Below are positions 46,100 through 55,500 of a DNA stretch of 64,000 bases, one piece after another (the first letter of the stretch is position 1; every line of letters starts with the position of its first letter). The notes under the pieces were generated by a model. It made no database searches, had not been told where the DNA came from, and saw only the letters and a list, made by a program, of their open reading frames with translations. The stretch is from Desulforamulus hydrothermalis Lam5 = DSM 18033 (GTDB taxonomy: Bacteria > Bacillota > Desulfotomaculia > Desulfotomaculales > Desulfotomaculaceae): NCBI RefSeq assembly GCF_000315365.1, contig NZ_CAOS01000014.1, positions 59,940 to 123,939 on the forward strand. The letters are read 5' to 3'. A program made the translations under genes and the position numbers.

Positions 46100-46684
46100 T
46101 TATCCGATGGGACGTTTATTAATAGTGACCAGCGGGGTATGGTCCCGTTTTGTTTGACGCAGCGATTTTTTTGGCAAGTTAAGATTGCCGGCCAGGGGCG
46201 ATACCGGCGGAGGGTGAGGTTCCGGCTCTGAAGGTATTACGGGCGGTGCCGGCGCCTCTGGCTGTTCCGGTCCGGGAGGCGCAGCGGGGGCCGAGGGCTG
46301 CTGACCCGGCAGCGTGGGCTGGGGTACAAATAATTGGTCATCAGAAAGCGGTTCCGGCGTACTGCCTGCGGCCGGCGGCAACGGAGCCGGGAACTGCGCA
46401 AAGGGCGGATTTTCCGGCGGGTGCCGGGGAGCGTGCACCACGGTAATGCTGTTATAAATCCGTTCGTCTTCACAAACCAGCTGTCCGTTTTCGTAGTGCC
46501 GCCGGCGAATCTCCACCCTGGGTATAAAGGCGGATACCTCGGCAGGCACGCTGAGGCTGGACAAGCGGAACAAGCGAATCCCGGCTCCTTCTACCACCAG
46601 ATCCACATGATCATTTTGATAACAGTGACAGGGGTCGGGTGTCTGAAGTTGACGTTTTTTGTTAACTACTTTATACTTTGCCAT
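46100..46684 (-). CDS. proline-rich hypothetical protein
   Basis: Protein of 194 residues. Residues 1-90 form a folded part (MAKYKVVNKKRQLQTPDPC and an IRRRHYENGQLVCEDERIYN stretch). The last 110 are dominated by Pro and Ala with Gln, which looks disordered. The ATG at 46684 lies 8 nt after ACGGAG; a GTG 9 nt upstream is less likely. No domain is recognised. It is divergent from rlmD. Confidence 0.55.
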   Translation of the reverse strand: MAKYKVVNKKRQLQTPDPCHCYQNDHVDLVVEGAGIRLFRLSSLSVPAEVSAFIPRVEIRRRHYENGQLVCEDERIYNSITVVHAPRHPPENPPFAQFPAPLPPAAGSTPEPLSDDQLFVPQPTLPGQQPSAPAAPPGPEQPEAPAPPVIPSEPEPHPPPVSPLAGNLNLPKKSLRQTKRDHTPLVTINKRPIG

Positions 46685-46796
46685 ATCAGCCACTCCGTAG
46701 GGAATAGTTTCCTGTTATCACCATATGTGGGCTGTGCTGTCGGTGTGACATAATCCATATAAACAGTTATGTAGTATTAAGATGAGGTGTTAGGAA

Positions 46797-48176
46797 TTGG
46801 CAAAGCATATTGAAGTCGGTGAAATTCTGGAATTGACAATACATGGTTTGGGACACGCCGGGGAAGGAGTGGGCAGGCATGAGAACCTGGCCGTTTTTGT
46901 ACCGGACGTTTTGCCTGGCGAAAGGGTCCGCATCAGCATTACTCAGGTTAAGAAAACCTATGCCAGGGGCAAAGTAAAAGAAATTTTACATCCGGCACCT
47001 TACCGGGTGGTTCCTCAATGTCCGGCTTCCCACCAATGTGGCGGCTGTCAACTGCAGCACCTTAACTACCAGGCTCAACTGGCACAAAAAAGGGAGATGG
47101 TTCAGGCAGCTTTGACCAGGCTGGGTGGACTGGGCGGAGTTGAAGTTAACCCTACCCTGGGTATGGCAGACCCCTGGCATTATCGCAATAAAATTCACCT
47201 GCAGGTAATGCAGGAGGCAGGCCGGGTAAAACTGGGTTTTTATGCTGAGGGAAGCTACCGGTTGGCAGCCGGGCCTGCCCAGCAAGCCTGCCTGCTGGTG
47301 GATAAACAAATTAACCAGGTGGCGGCTGTTCTTGAGGAACTGGTCAACCAGCATCGCCTGCCGCCCTATCACTGGCAGAAACAAACCGGTTTATTGCGCC
47401 ATGTGATCTTTCGTCGGGGTTTTCATACCGGGGAAATTATGGTGGTACTGGTAACATCCGGCGCACCCTGGCCTGCTGCCGGAGAGTTTGCCAAAGCCGT
47501 TGCTGCCAGGCACCCGGCTGTGGTATCCGTTATTCGCAATATCAATAACAGCCCTGAGCGGGTTATCCTGGGTGAAAAAAACCTGTTGCTGGCAGGCAGG
47601 GAGTATATTACCGATTACCTCATGGGATTGCAGTTTAAAATTTCTGCCACCTCCTTTTATCAGGTAAATCCCCGCCAAACAGAAGTGCTGTATAATAAGG
47701 TTTTAGAGTTTGCCAACCTGCAGGGGCAGGAAACGGTGGTGGATGCCTATTGCGGGATCGGCACCATTGCCAACTGCCTGGCTCCCCATGCCCGCCGGGT
47801 GCTGGGCATGGAAATTGTACCGTCAGCGGTGGCAGATGCAAAAGCCAACGCACTGGCAAACGGTTTGAACAACACTGAATTTAAGTTGGGTGCGGTAGAA
47901 AAACTGTTACCCCAGATGGTTGCCGGTGGGTTGCAGCCAGACCTGGTGGTGCTTGACCCGCCCCGTAAAGGTTGCGCCGGGGAAGTGCTGGAGGCTGTCA
48001 GCCGGGCCGGAGTGCCCAGGGTGATTTATGTTTCCTGCGACCCGGCCACCCTGGCCCGAGACCTGGGGATTCTGGATAACTTGGGGTACCGTACCCTGCA
48101 AGTGCAGCCGGTTGACATGTTCCCTTGGACGAGCCACGTCGAGTGCGTAGTATTGATGTCAAGGGTTGAGAAATAG
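46797..48176 (+). CDS. rlmD: 23S rRNA (uracil-5-)-methyltransferase (RumA/RlmD family)
   Basis: Methylates a uracil of 23S rRNA. The protein has 459 residues. A TRAM domain (about 1-65) is followed by a [4Fe-4S] motif (CPASHQCGGCQLQHL). The catalytic part has FYQVNPRQTE, VVDAYCGIGTIANCLAP, DPPRKGC and YVSCDPATLARDL with the catalytic cysteine. The end reads FPWTSHVECVVLMSRVEK. A 19-bp near-copy of the 3' end recurs at 52131 with a different tail, so this gene's end is probably an integration site for a past mobile element. The start is TTG at 46797. Confidence 0.95.
   Translation: MAKHIEVGEILELTIHGLGHAGEGVGRHENLAVFVPDVLPGERVRISITQVKKTYARGKVKEILHPAPYRVVPQCPASHQCGGCQLQHLNYQAQLAQKREMVQAALTRLGGLGGVEVNPTLGMADPWHYRNKIHLQVMQEAGRVKLGFYAEGSYRLAAGPAQQACLLVDKQINQVAAVLEELVNQHRLPPYHWQKQTGLLRHVIFRRGFHTGEIMVVLVTSGAPWPAAGEFAKAVAARHPAVVSVIRNINNSPERVILGEKNLLLAGREYITDYLMGLQFKISATSFYQVNPRQTEVLYNKVLEFANLQGQETVVDAYCGIGTIANCLAPHARRVLGMEIVPSAVADAKANALANGLNNTEFKLGAVEKLLPQMVAGGLQPDLVVLDPPRKGCAGEVLEAVSRAGVPRVIYVSCDPATLARDLGILDNLGYRTLQVQPVDMFPWTSHVECVVLMSRVEK
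48135..48153 (+). repeat. left copy of a 19-bp rumA 3'-end repeat (attL-like)
   Basis: CACGTCGAGTGCGTAGTAT within the last codons of rumA (HVECVV). It matches 17 of 19 bases of the sequence at 52131-52149. Element insertion at the rumA 3' end is known for integrative elements of Firmicutes. Confidence 0.5.
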
Positions 48177-48494
48177 GAGTATTCAAAACACTGATAAATA
48201 AAGGGTTTCCAGACATTAGGTTTTTCTCACGGTTACTTTGCCGGAAGAGATAATGTCAGGGAACCCTAATTTTTATTGTTTGCGGTAACATATCAACTGC
48301 CTTAAAAATGATAGGGTTGAGTTGACAGGTTGGATAACGGGCTTTTTCATAGAGGTTGAGTTGACAGATTAGATGTGATAAGTGGGTATGTATTCGTCAC
48401 CATTAATTTATTCAAGTACTTCTTACATACACCTACAAACACCTATCTCCGAAAACTACATGTCGTCCGCATGTTACTTTCTCCCTAGAGTAAT
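48177..48494. other. noncoding region downstream of rumA
   Basis: 318 bp without a supported gene. It holds a 14-bp direct repeat, GGTTGAGTTGACAG, at 48315-48328 and 48354-48367, and a 16-bp segment (48281-48296) that recurs with one mismatch at 52081-52096. No integrase gene is seen. Confidence 0.5.
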
Positions 48495-48866
48495 TTACTC
48501 GACAGATTTCTTGTCGTGCAATTCTTTGTAGAGCATATCAGCTAACGCCATACATACGGAACAATATTTATCGGCATCGAGGAATAACTGTCTATAAGCT
48601 TCCGTATTCTCCATATAAGACTTCTGGGCAGTTTCGTCGAAAATTCCAGGGAAAATGTTCCGCTCATATACCTGACGATCATCTGTCTGTGCGGCCTTTC
48701 GCACATTCTCGTCCTTGCGCATTCTTTTATATAGATCATCTACAATAACCTTATCCGCCTCCGTAAAATCACCGAAGTAGGCTTCATTGATTTTTTGAAC
48801 GATTTCATCAAGAGGACTTAATTTTTCTGTGGTACCACCAGCCTTTTTTTGCTGGTAGGAGCCCAA
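48495..48866 (-). pseudogene. hsdR (type I restriction subunit R) 3' remnant
   Basis: The 123 codons correspond to the C-terminal end of HsdR: KLSPLDEIVQKINEAYFGDF, TEADKVIVDDLYKRMRKD, and a NTEAYRQLF tail. Everything upstream (motor and nuclease domains, about 900 residues) is missing. The frame breaks at a run of seven T residues at 48844-48850, beyond which the minus strand still encodes IELEKKSG-like sequence in another frame. An IS3 mini-element lies next to it at 48895. It is a decayed fragment, and no hsdS or hsdM is nearby. Confidence 0.75.
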
Positions 48867-48894
48867 GACCCGGATTTCTTTTCAAGCTCAATAG

Positions 48895-49053
48895 TGGACC
48901 TATGTCAATATTTGAATACATAGAATCATGGTATAACAGGAAGAGAATACATAGCAGCATTGGGTATATTACCCCTCAGCAATGTGAAGATATGGCTAAA
49001 AAATCAACATAGTAAAGTCGTGTTTTTGTGTCTACCATATTGACATAGGTCCA
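48895..49053 (+). mobile_element. internally deleted IS3-family element (159 bp)
   Basis: Bounded by 17-bp perfect inverted repeats (48895-48911 and 49037-49053; TGGACCTATGTCAATAT). Between them lies the C-terminal end of an IS3-type transposase (48905-49012, SIFEYIESWYNRKRIHSSIG and so on to a stop codon), so only the transposase tail is kept. The flanking 3-bp sequences (TAG and TTG) do not match. It could be moved in trans by an intact element. Confidence 0.8.
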
Positions 49054-49381
49054 TTGACTGGAAATGCTGAGTATGGGCCATCGGAGGCCGTGACATTTGA
49101 TGTTAAAATGATTTGGTGTGATGTTATGGACAGTTTTGTATAATTATATATAACGTGCAATAAATTAACAATTTTTACCTATGGGAAGAACCCTCTCCCT
49201 AATTCAATTATAGCATGCATTTAATGGAAGAAATAGACTGTTTATTTTTTTACCCTTCCACTAAAATATTGTATAAATAATGGTCAGAAGTGGCTTGCTT
49301 CAAAGGCTAAACAAGCTATTTATTAATGCTCGAGGAACAGATAATGGCAACAGCATTCCTCATGAAAGGAAGGGATAGGAA
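49054..49381. other. AT-rich noncoding gap
   Basis: 328 bp. A short open frame at 49055-49145 reads like a C-terminal fragment (GNAEYGPSEAVTFDVKM, ending SFV) but is not recognised. Otherwise I see only AT-rich sequence that may hold the promoter of the ADP-ribosyltransferase gene. Confidence 0.4.
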
Positions 49382-49816
49382 GTGCATATAAAGAACGAAC
49401 AGACGCCGTCCAGACCATTGGACGCCGGGCCTTTCTATCACGGCACTAAAGCCGACTTAAAGCCCGGAGACTTGCTGGTGCCTGGCTTTTGCTCTAACTA
49501 TGGTGAGCGAAAGAAGGCCAAATTCGTTTATTTTACTGCAACCATGGATGCGGCTATATGGGGAGCAGAGCTTGCGGTAGGTGACAAAAAAGGTCGGATC
49601 TATCAAGTGGAGCCCACCGGTAACTTCGAGAATGATCCTAATTTGACTGATAAGAAATTCCCAGGAAATCCGACAAGGTCTTACCGCACCAAGCACCCGC
49701 TGCGAGTAGTGGGCGAAGTCTTGGAATGGGAGGGACATTCTCCGGAGGAACTCCAGAAAATGCGGGATCACCTTGACGAACTTAAACGGCTCGGCATCGA
49801 GGCGATTAACGATTGA
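49382..49816 (+). CDS. arr: rifamycin ADP-ribosyltransferase (Arr-like)
   Basis: Protein of 144 residues, the normal size of Arr enzymes, which inactivate rifamycins by ADP-ribosylation. Motifs match Arr well: FYHGTKADLKPGDLLVPG, KFVYFTATMDAAIWGAELA, GRIYQVEPTGNFENDPNLTD and KKFPGNPTRSYRTK. The start is GTG at 49382 after GAAAGGAAGGG. It lies alone between an IS3 remnant and an IS21-like end, in the accessory region. Whether it acts on rifamycins or another target in this organism is not shown by sequence. Confidence 0.9.
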   Translation: MHIKNEQTPSRPLDAGPFYHGTKADLKPGDLLVPGFCSNYGERKKAKFVYFTATMDAAIWGAELAVGDKKGRIYQVEPTGNFENDPNLTDKKFPGNPTRSYRTKHPLRVVGEVLEWEGHSPEELQKMRDHLDELKRLGIEAIND

Positions 49817-49821
49817 CTGCG

Positions 49822-49850
49822 TGTCAAGGCCGATTGAAAATTGACCCACT
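49822..49850 (+). mobile_element. IS21-like end remnant
   Basis: Begins TGTCAAGGCCG and continues to AATTGACCCAC, directly after the arr stop. It shares the TGTCA, GCCG and AATTGACCCA blocks with the left end of the IS21-family element at 63262. No transposase gene is attached, so only one end remains, consistent with past IS activity beside arr. Confidence 0.5.
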
Positions 49851-49997
49851 CGAGAAAGCAATTCTTCGGGAGGGTTCTTTTTTTTGACCAAATATTTATA
49901 GGCAATAAAAAACAATTAAAATTTGATAATAATTTATTGATAAACGATAAAATATATATTAAAATTAAATCAATAATTAATAAACGAGGTGCTGTTT

Positions 49998-50471
49998 GTG
50001 AAACAAGAAACACTCTTTTTAAAGATAGCCGTGATTGTTATCGCAATCCCGGTGCTTGCTTTGGGTATATTTGGGCTGCCTTGGTTAGCTGATAACCCGG
50101 CAAATCCAGCCTATGCGCATTTGCTATATCCCATTGTAGCGGGTATGTATGTATCATCGATACCGTTTTTCGCTGCATTGTATCAGGCTTTTAAACTTTT
50201 AAGCTATATTGACAGGAACGAAGCATTCTCGGAATTATCTGTGAAGGCTTTAAAGAATATAAAATACTGTGCAATGATAATCTGTAGCTTGTATGTGGTA
50301 ATTATGCCATTTGTTTTTCTTCTAGCAGACCTAGACGATGCACCAGGTCTCGTAATAGTCGGAATAGTCCCTATCTTTGCTTCAATGGTGATTGCAGTTT
50401 TTGCCGCTGTTCTTCAAAAGCTGTTAAAAAATGCCATAGATATAAAGTCAGAAAACGATTTGACGATCTGA
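49998..50471 (+). CDS. DUF2975 membrane protein
   Basis: Protein of 157 residues with four predicted membrane helices (one beginning FLKIAVIVIAIPVLALGIF). This is the DUF2975 pattern of small integral membrane proteins commonly found next to XRE-type regulators. GTG at 49998 is chosen because ACGAGGTG lies 6-12 nt upstream; GTG 49989 overlaps that site. It is followed at 10 bp by an XRE-family gene and a larger membrane protein, probably one transcript. Confidence 0.75.
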   Translation: MKQETLFLKIAVIVIAIPVLALGIFGLPWLADNPANPAYAHLLYPIVAGMYVSSIPFFAALYQAFKLLSYIDRNEAFSELSVKALKNIKYCAMIICSLYVVIMPFVFLLADLDDAPGLVIVGIVPIFASMVIAVFAAVLQKLLKNAIDIKSENDLTI

Positions 50472-50481
50472 GGTGAATTAC

Positions 50482-50715
50482 ATGGCGATTATTATCAATA
50501 TTGATGTGATGCTGGCCAAAAGGAAAATGAGCGTCACGGAACTTTCGGAGAGGGTTGGCATAACGATGGCTAATCTTTCCATATTGAAAAACGGCAAGGC
50601 AAGAGCGATTCGGTTTTCCACACTGGAGGGGATTTGCAAGGCTCTGCAATGTCAGCCCGGAGATATTTTGGAATACAAAAGTGACGAAGACAATCAGGAA
50701 GAAAGGGAGGTATAA
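50482..50715 (+). CDS. XRE-family (YozG-like) transcriptional regulator
   Basis: Protein of 77 residues. A helix-turn-helix is seen in MSVTELSERVGITMANLSIL, followed by KNGKARAIRFSTLEGICKALQCQPGDILEY, the standard Cro/C1-type pattern. It probably represses or senses for the adjacent membrane genes. The ATG at 50482 follows AGGTGA. It is in a row with a DUF2975 gene upstream and a membrane protein gene 2 bp downstream. Confidence 0.88.
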   Translation: MAIIINIDVMLAKRKMSVTELSERVGITMANLSILKNGKARAIRFSTLEGICKALQCQPGDILEYKSDEDNQEEREV

Positions 50716-50717
50716 CC

Positions 50718-51962
50718 ATGGATATCGGCAATCCGATTATTGAAAATATGGCTAACCCCCGTGAGCTGGAGCGAATGTTTAGAAAGGACCCCGAAGGTTT
50801 TAAAAAGGCATTCTCAGACGCTTGGAGACAAAACCCCGATTCGCAGGTTCTTGCCGTTTGGCATGAAAGATTGTATTTCCAAGAGACGGCAGGTACAAAT
50901 AAAGCTCCCTGGCTCCGGAAAGATTTCTTAATCATGGGCCTTTTAGCGATTTTGGCCGGAGTAAGCACCAGAATACTTTTGCACTTTGCCGAACAGCAGG
51001 CAATAGCCCCTATTAACCTTGTTTTTGGCATAATTCCCTTTATTGCTGCCTATTTTTTATACAATAATACCCCCAAAAAAAATATTCTTTACGCCCTTGC
51101 ATCGTTATTCCTAATCTCCGGATTTTATCTTAATATGCTGCCCCTGGAGCATAAAGACAGTATTATCCTGGCTTATTTACACCTTCCCATTTTCTTATGG
51201 GTATTATTAGGGCTTGCATTTACAGGAAATGAATATCCAAAAGGCAGCACAAGATTAGCCTATCTTAAATTTAATGGGGAATTTTGCATCCTGTATGCCA
51301 GCATGGCAATCAGCGGGATGCTGCTGACAGCATTAACCATGCAGTTATTTAGATTTGTCGGCATGGATATAGAGCAATTCTATTTTAAAAATGTCGTTGT
51401 ATTTGGTGCTGCGGCTCTCGCTGTTGTGGCTTCATACCTGGTATCAAGGAACCTTAAACTTGCTAAAAATATTGCACCATATATAGCCAAAATTTTTAGT
51501 CCTCTTGTGCTGGCTACATTGCTGGTCTATCTTATAACGGTTATTTGGGTCGGAAAAAATCCATTATTGGACCGCAATTTCCTCCTAGCCTTCAACGGCA
51601 TACTCCTTAGTGTATTGGCCATAATCATATTCTCCATTATCGAAAGCGGCGCAGACGAGACCAGGAACATTTCTGATTATATAAATTTTGCCCTGATTGT
51701 TCTTGCTCTTGCCATTGACAGTGTGGCTTTATCAGCTATAGTGTTCAGGCTTTCTTCTTATGGGATTTCGCCCAACAGACTTGCTGTTTTGGGCGTAAAC
51801 ATACTTATCTGGGCCAATCTAATTTGGATTATGATCTCCTATATGCGTTTTCTGAAAAATAAAACCGGACTTTCAACGATCCAAGATGCTGTTACTAAGT
51901 ATTTGCCGGTCTACGGACTTTGGGCAGCTTTTGTTACATTTACTTTTCCTTTAATTTTTTAG
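50718..51962 (+). CDS. polytopic membrane protein (DUF4153-like)
   Basis: Protein of 414 residues. The first 70 residues are soluble (PRELERMFRKDPEGFKKAF and so on). The rest has ten or more predicted membrane helices. The overall shape is like DUF4153 proteins of unknown function. The ATG at 50718 follows GGGAGG, 2 bp after the regulator gene, so it is in the same transcript. No transporter motif was recognised, and the family call is tentative. Confidence 0.6.
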   Translation: MDIGNPIIENMANPRELERMFRKDPEGFKKAFSDAWRQNPDSQVLAVWHERLYFQETAGTNKAPWLRKDFLIMGLLAILAGVSTRILLHFAEQQAIAPINLVFGIIPFIAAYFLYNNTPKKNILYALASLFLISGFYLNMLPLEHKDSIILAYLHLPIFLWVLLGLAFTGNEYPKGSTRLAYLKFNGEFCILYASMAISGMLLTALTMQLFRFVGMDIEQFYFKNVVVFGAAALAVVASYLVSRNLKLAKNIAPYIAKIFSPLVLATLLVYLITVIWVGKNPLLDRNFLLAFNGILLSVLAIIIFSIIESGADETRNISDYINFALIVLALAIDSVALSAIVFRLSSYGISPNRLAVLGVNILIWANLIWIMISYMRFLKNKTGLSTIQDAVTKYLPVYGLWAAFVTFTFPLIF

Positions 51963-52130
51963 GTTCTAGAAAGAATCCAATGGGAGTTTACTGCCATAAG
52001 ATGGTTCAGGAAGCAATAAATAAAGGATTGGCAATGAAATGATTGAAATAATGCAAGATGCCGAATACACTGGAATTGACTGTGGTAACATATCAAGTGT
52101 TTTCTTTTGCTTGCTTTTTATAGTCCCAAG
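51963..52130. other. noncoding stretch before the rumA tail copy
   Basis: 168 bp between the membrane protein stop and the rumA-tail copy. It includes the 16-bp copy TGTGGTAACATATCAA at 52081-52096 that repeats 48281-48296 with one mismatch. I see no gene. Confidence 0.4.
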
Positions 52131-52149
52131 CACGTGGAGTGCATAGTAT
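52131..52149 (+). repeat. right copy of the rumA 3'-end repeat (attR-like)
   Basis: CACGTGGAGTGCATAGTAT, 17 of 19 bases identical to the left copy at 48135. Confidence 0.5.
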
Positions 52150-52175
52150 CGCTCAAAAGAAAACACAACCCATAA
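52131..52175 (+). pseudogene. rumA 3'-end fragment
   Basis: Read in the matching frame, the sequence gives HVECIVSLKRKHNP and then TAA, the C-terminal tail of a rumA homologue. It is followed by a perfect terminator. This looks like the displaced original 3' end after an element inserted at the left copy. Confidence 0.5.
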
Positions 52176-52199
52176 AGCCTTGCGGTGCAAGGCTTTATG
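52171..52199 (+). terminator. hairpin after the rumA tail copy
   Basis: 13-bp perfect arms, CATAAAGCCTTGC (52171-52183) with GCAAGGCTTTATG (52187-52199), separated by GGT. Confidence 0.65.
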
Positions 52200-52382
52200 A
52201 GCTTTTGGGAGGAAATGGATATGTTTCCGTGGGCGAGGGGAGAAAACATATGCAATATTTATCTTCTGCTGCCTGGCATTCTGCCGAATTAATGGAAATA
52301 AAAGGGCAATTATTACTTGAAATTATTCGCATTTACGAATATAATATTTTTGGGTAATTATACACTATAGAGGTGTGAAATA

Positions 52383-52562
52383 ATGGAGTATATGACCGCA
52401 AAAGAAGCTGCCCAAAAATGGAATATCACCGTCCGCCGCGTGCAGGTACTTTGTACGCAGGGGAGGATTCAAGGGGCAATGCGGCTTGGAAATGTTTGGG
52501 CGATTCCAAAGGATGCCCAAAAACCCAGTGATGCAAGGTTGAAAATGAATAGAAGAACATGA
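52383..52562 (+). CDS. small helix-turn-helix (MerR/excisionase-like) protein
   Basis: Protein of 59 residues: MEYMTAKEAAQKWNITVRRV, then LCTQGRIQGAMRLGNVWAIP. This is the MerR/excisionase-type winged helix often encoded next to defence or restriction genes. ATG 52383 has AGAGGTG upstream. It lies 30 bp before the helicase gene and is likely the first gene of that operon and its regulator. Confidence 0.75.
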   Translation: MEYMTAKEAAQKWNITVRRVQVLCTQGRIQGAMRLGNVWAIPKDAQKPSDARLKMNRRT

Positions 52563-52592
52563 TTCTTTTCAAAGGAATAAAGGGGTGAAAAC

Positions 52593-55500
52593 ATGGTACG
52601 GCTTGAGAATTTAAAGGCCGGAACAGTTGTGAAAGGTATTTTGCCTAATGGTAATGTTACTGTTATTGATGCGAAATGGATAGGTAATGTTGCAATTGAA
52701 CTGACATATAAAGATAATTCAGGCAATGTAAACAACGAATTGATATATAGAGATAAAGAACCCATGATTGAGATTGTTCAAGCCGGTCTGCCCTGGAGCT
52801 TTACGGCTGATGGGGAGATGCTTAGACTTGCTTCTGAAGCATACAGGATTAAGTTGGCTCATTTATTTGACCCATACTTGGCTGTACATACTTCAATGGT
52901 AGAGCCCCTGCCGCACCAGATTACAGCTGTATATGGTGAAATGCTGACAAGGCAGCCTCTGCGTTTCCTGCTGGCCGATGATCCAGGTGCCGGTAAAACA
53001 ATTATGACAGGTTTATTAATAAAGGAACTCCTTATAAGAGGCGACCTTAAACGGTGTTTAATTGTGACTCCCGGCAACCTTTCGGAGCAGTGGCAGGACG
53101 AGCTGGACAGGCGTTTCGGACTGCCTTTTGTAATTATAACTAATGACAGAATTGAATCTGCAAGAACAGGTAATGTTTTTATGGAAATACCTCTATGCAT
53201 AGCCAGGCTTGATAAACTTGCACGAAATGAGGATATACAGGCGAAGCTTAGAATGACTGATTGGGATTTGATTGTATGCGATGAGGCCCATAAAATGTCT
53301 GCTTCGTTTTTTGGCGGAGAAGTGAAATACACAAAGAGGTATAGGCTCGGACAGCTTTTATCAAGCATTACAAGACACTTTCTCTTGCTTACAGCGACGC
53401 CGCATAACGGTAAAGAGGAAGATTTCCAGCTTTTTATGTCCCTTATTGATGGTGACAGGTTTGAAGGAAAGTTCCGGGAGGGCTATCATGTAACAGATGT
53501 ATCGGACATCATGCGCAGGATGGTTAAGGAAGAGCTTCTAAAATTTGATGGAACGCCCCTGTTTCCCGAAAGGATTGCGTATACAGTTAATTACAAGCTC
53601 TCAGATGAGGAAGCATTGCTTTATAAAGAAGTTACGGAATATGTGCGTGAAGAGTTTAACAGGGCGGACAATCTCGAAAACGAAGGCCGAAAAGGTACTG
53701 TCGGATTCGCATTAACCATCCTGCAAAGAAGGCTGGCATCTTCTCCTGAAGCGATTTATCAATCTCTCAAAAGAAGGCGCGAGAGACTGGAAAAAAGGCT
53801 TAACGAGGAAAAACTTAAAAAAAGGGGACTGGATGCCGCAAATCGGATTTTTGATTATCCTGTGCTGTCAAATGAAGATATTGAGGAACTTGAAGACGCA
53901 CCTGGCAATGAAATTGAAGAAATAGAAGAAACTGTTATTGATCAGGCGACAGCAGCACGCACTATTGCAGAACTTGAGGCGGAAATTGAGAAATTAAAGG
54001 TCCTTGAGGCTATGGCATATAAAGTAAGAAATAGCGGCAGGGACAGGAAATGGGATGAATTGTCTAAACTTTTGCAGGATGACCGGAGAATGTTTGACGC
54101 AGAAAAAAACCGGGAAAAGCTTATTATATTCACAGAGCATAAGGATACCCTTAACTATCTTGCGGATAAAATCCGGGCACTGTTAGGCAAACAGGAAGCG
54201 GTAGTGACCATACAGGGCGGGATGTTGAGGGAAGAACGGAGGAAAGCTCAGGAAAAGTTTACCCAGGACAAAGAAGTACGCATCATGGTGGCTACCGATG
54301 CTGCCGGAGAGGGTATAAATCTTCAGCGTGCACATCTGATGATTAATTATGATCTTCCCTGGAATCCTAACAGACTGGAACAACGATTTGGACGTATTCA
54401 CAGAATTGGGCAGACAGAAGTTTGTCATTGTTGGAATTTAGTTGCAGATGAGACCCGTGAAGGAGAAGTATTCCAGCGTCTTCTAAAAAAATTGGAAGAA
54501 GAACGAAGAGCCTTGGGCGGACGGGTTTTTGATATTCTTGGCAAGATAACATTTGATAACAAGCCGCTAAGGGAGCTTCTTATTGAAGCTATCCGCTATG
54601 GGGACAGACCGGATGTAAAAGCACGGCTTTATAAAGTGTTGGACAATTCTTTTGACAGGGAGCAGTTAAAAAAGCTTTTTGAAGAAAGAGCTCTTGCAAA
54701 AAACAGTATGGATGCAAGAAAGGTTATGGAAATCCGGGAGGAAATGGAGAGGATTGAAGCAAGAAGACTGCAGCCTCATTTTATCGAATCGTTCTTTATT
54801 AGTGCATTTAGGTATCTGGGCGGGACTATCAGGGAAAGAGAACCCAGAAGATATGAAATTACTCATGTGCCTGCCGTGATTCGAAACCGTGACAGGGTTA
54901 TAGGTCTGGGAGAGCCGGTGTTACCCAGGTATGAGAGAGTATGTTTTGAAAAAGAGCTTATCAATGTACAGGGGAAACCGCTTGCAGCTTTTATTTGTCC
55001 CGGCCATCCATTGCTTGAGTCAGTAATAGATTTAATAAGAGAAAGAAACGCGGATGTATTGAAGCGAGGGGCTATACTTGTAGATGAGACAGGTAGCAGT
55101 AATGAATTGAGAGTGTTGTTCTATATTGAAAACTCCATACAGGATGCTTGTACAGATGTAAACGGAAAGAGGAGGATAGTATCAAAGCAGGTTCATTTTG
55201 TTGAGATAGACAGCAATGGCAATAAAAGAAATGCCGGTTATGCTCCATATCTCGACTATAGAAGTCTTAAGGAGGAAGAAAAAGAGAAAGCCGGCAAAAT
55301 ACCTGAACAGGCCGGCTGGCTGAAAAATGACATTGAGAATATGGCTGCCGAATATGCGATAACTGAGCTTGTACCCAGGCATTTTGAAGAAGTTAAAAAG
55401 AGGAAGATTGAGTTAGTTGAAAAGACTATGGCAGCTGTAAAGGACAGGCTGACGAAAGAAATTAACTATTGGGACAGGCGAAGCCAGGAACTGAAAGACC

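Noticed and set aside
52212..52260. A stretch that in another frame reads MDMFPWARG, like the VDMFPW of rumA
   Set aside because: It lies downstream of the HVEC tail, the wrong order for a rumA fragment, and resemblance stops after six residues.
52139..52357. A 72-codon plus-strand frame after the rumA tail copy
   Set aside because: It begins inside the rumA-tail copy and its terminator, lacks a ribosome site, and shows no family resemblance.
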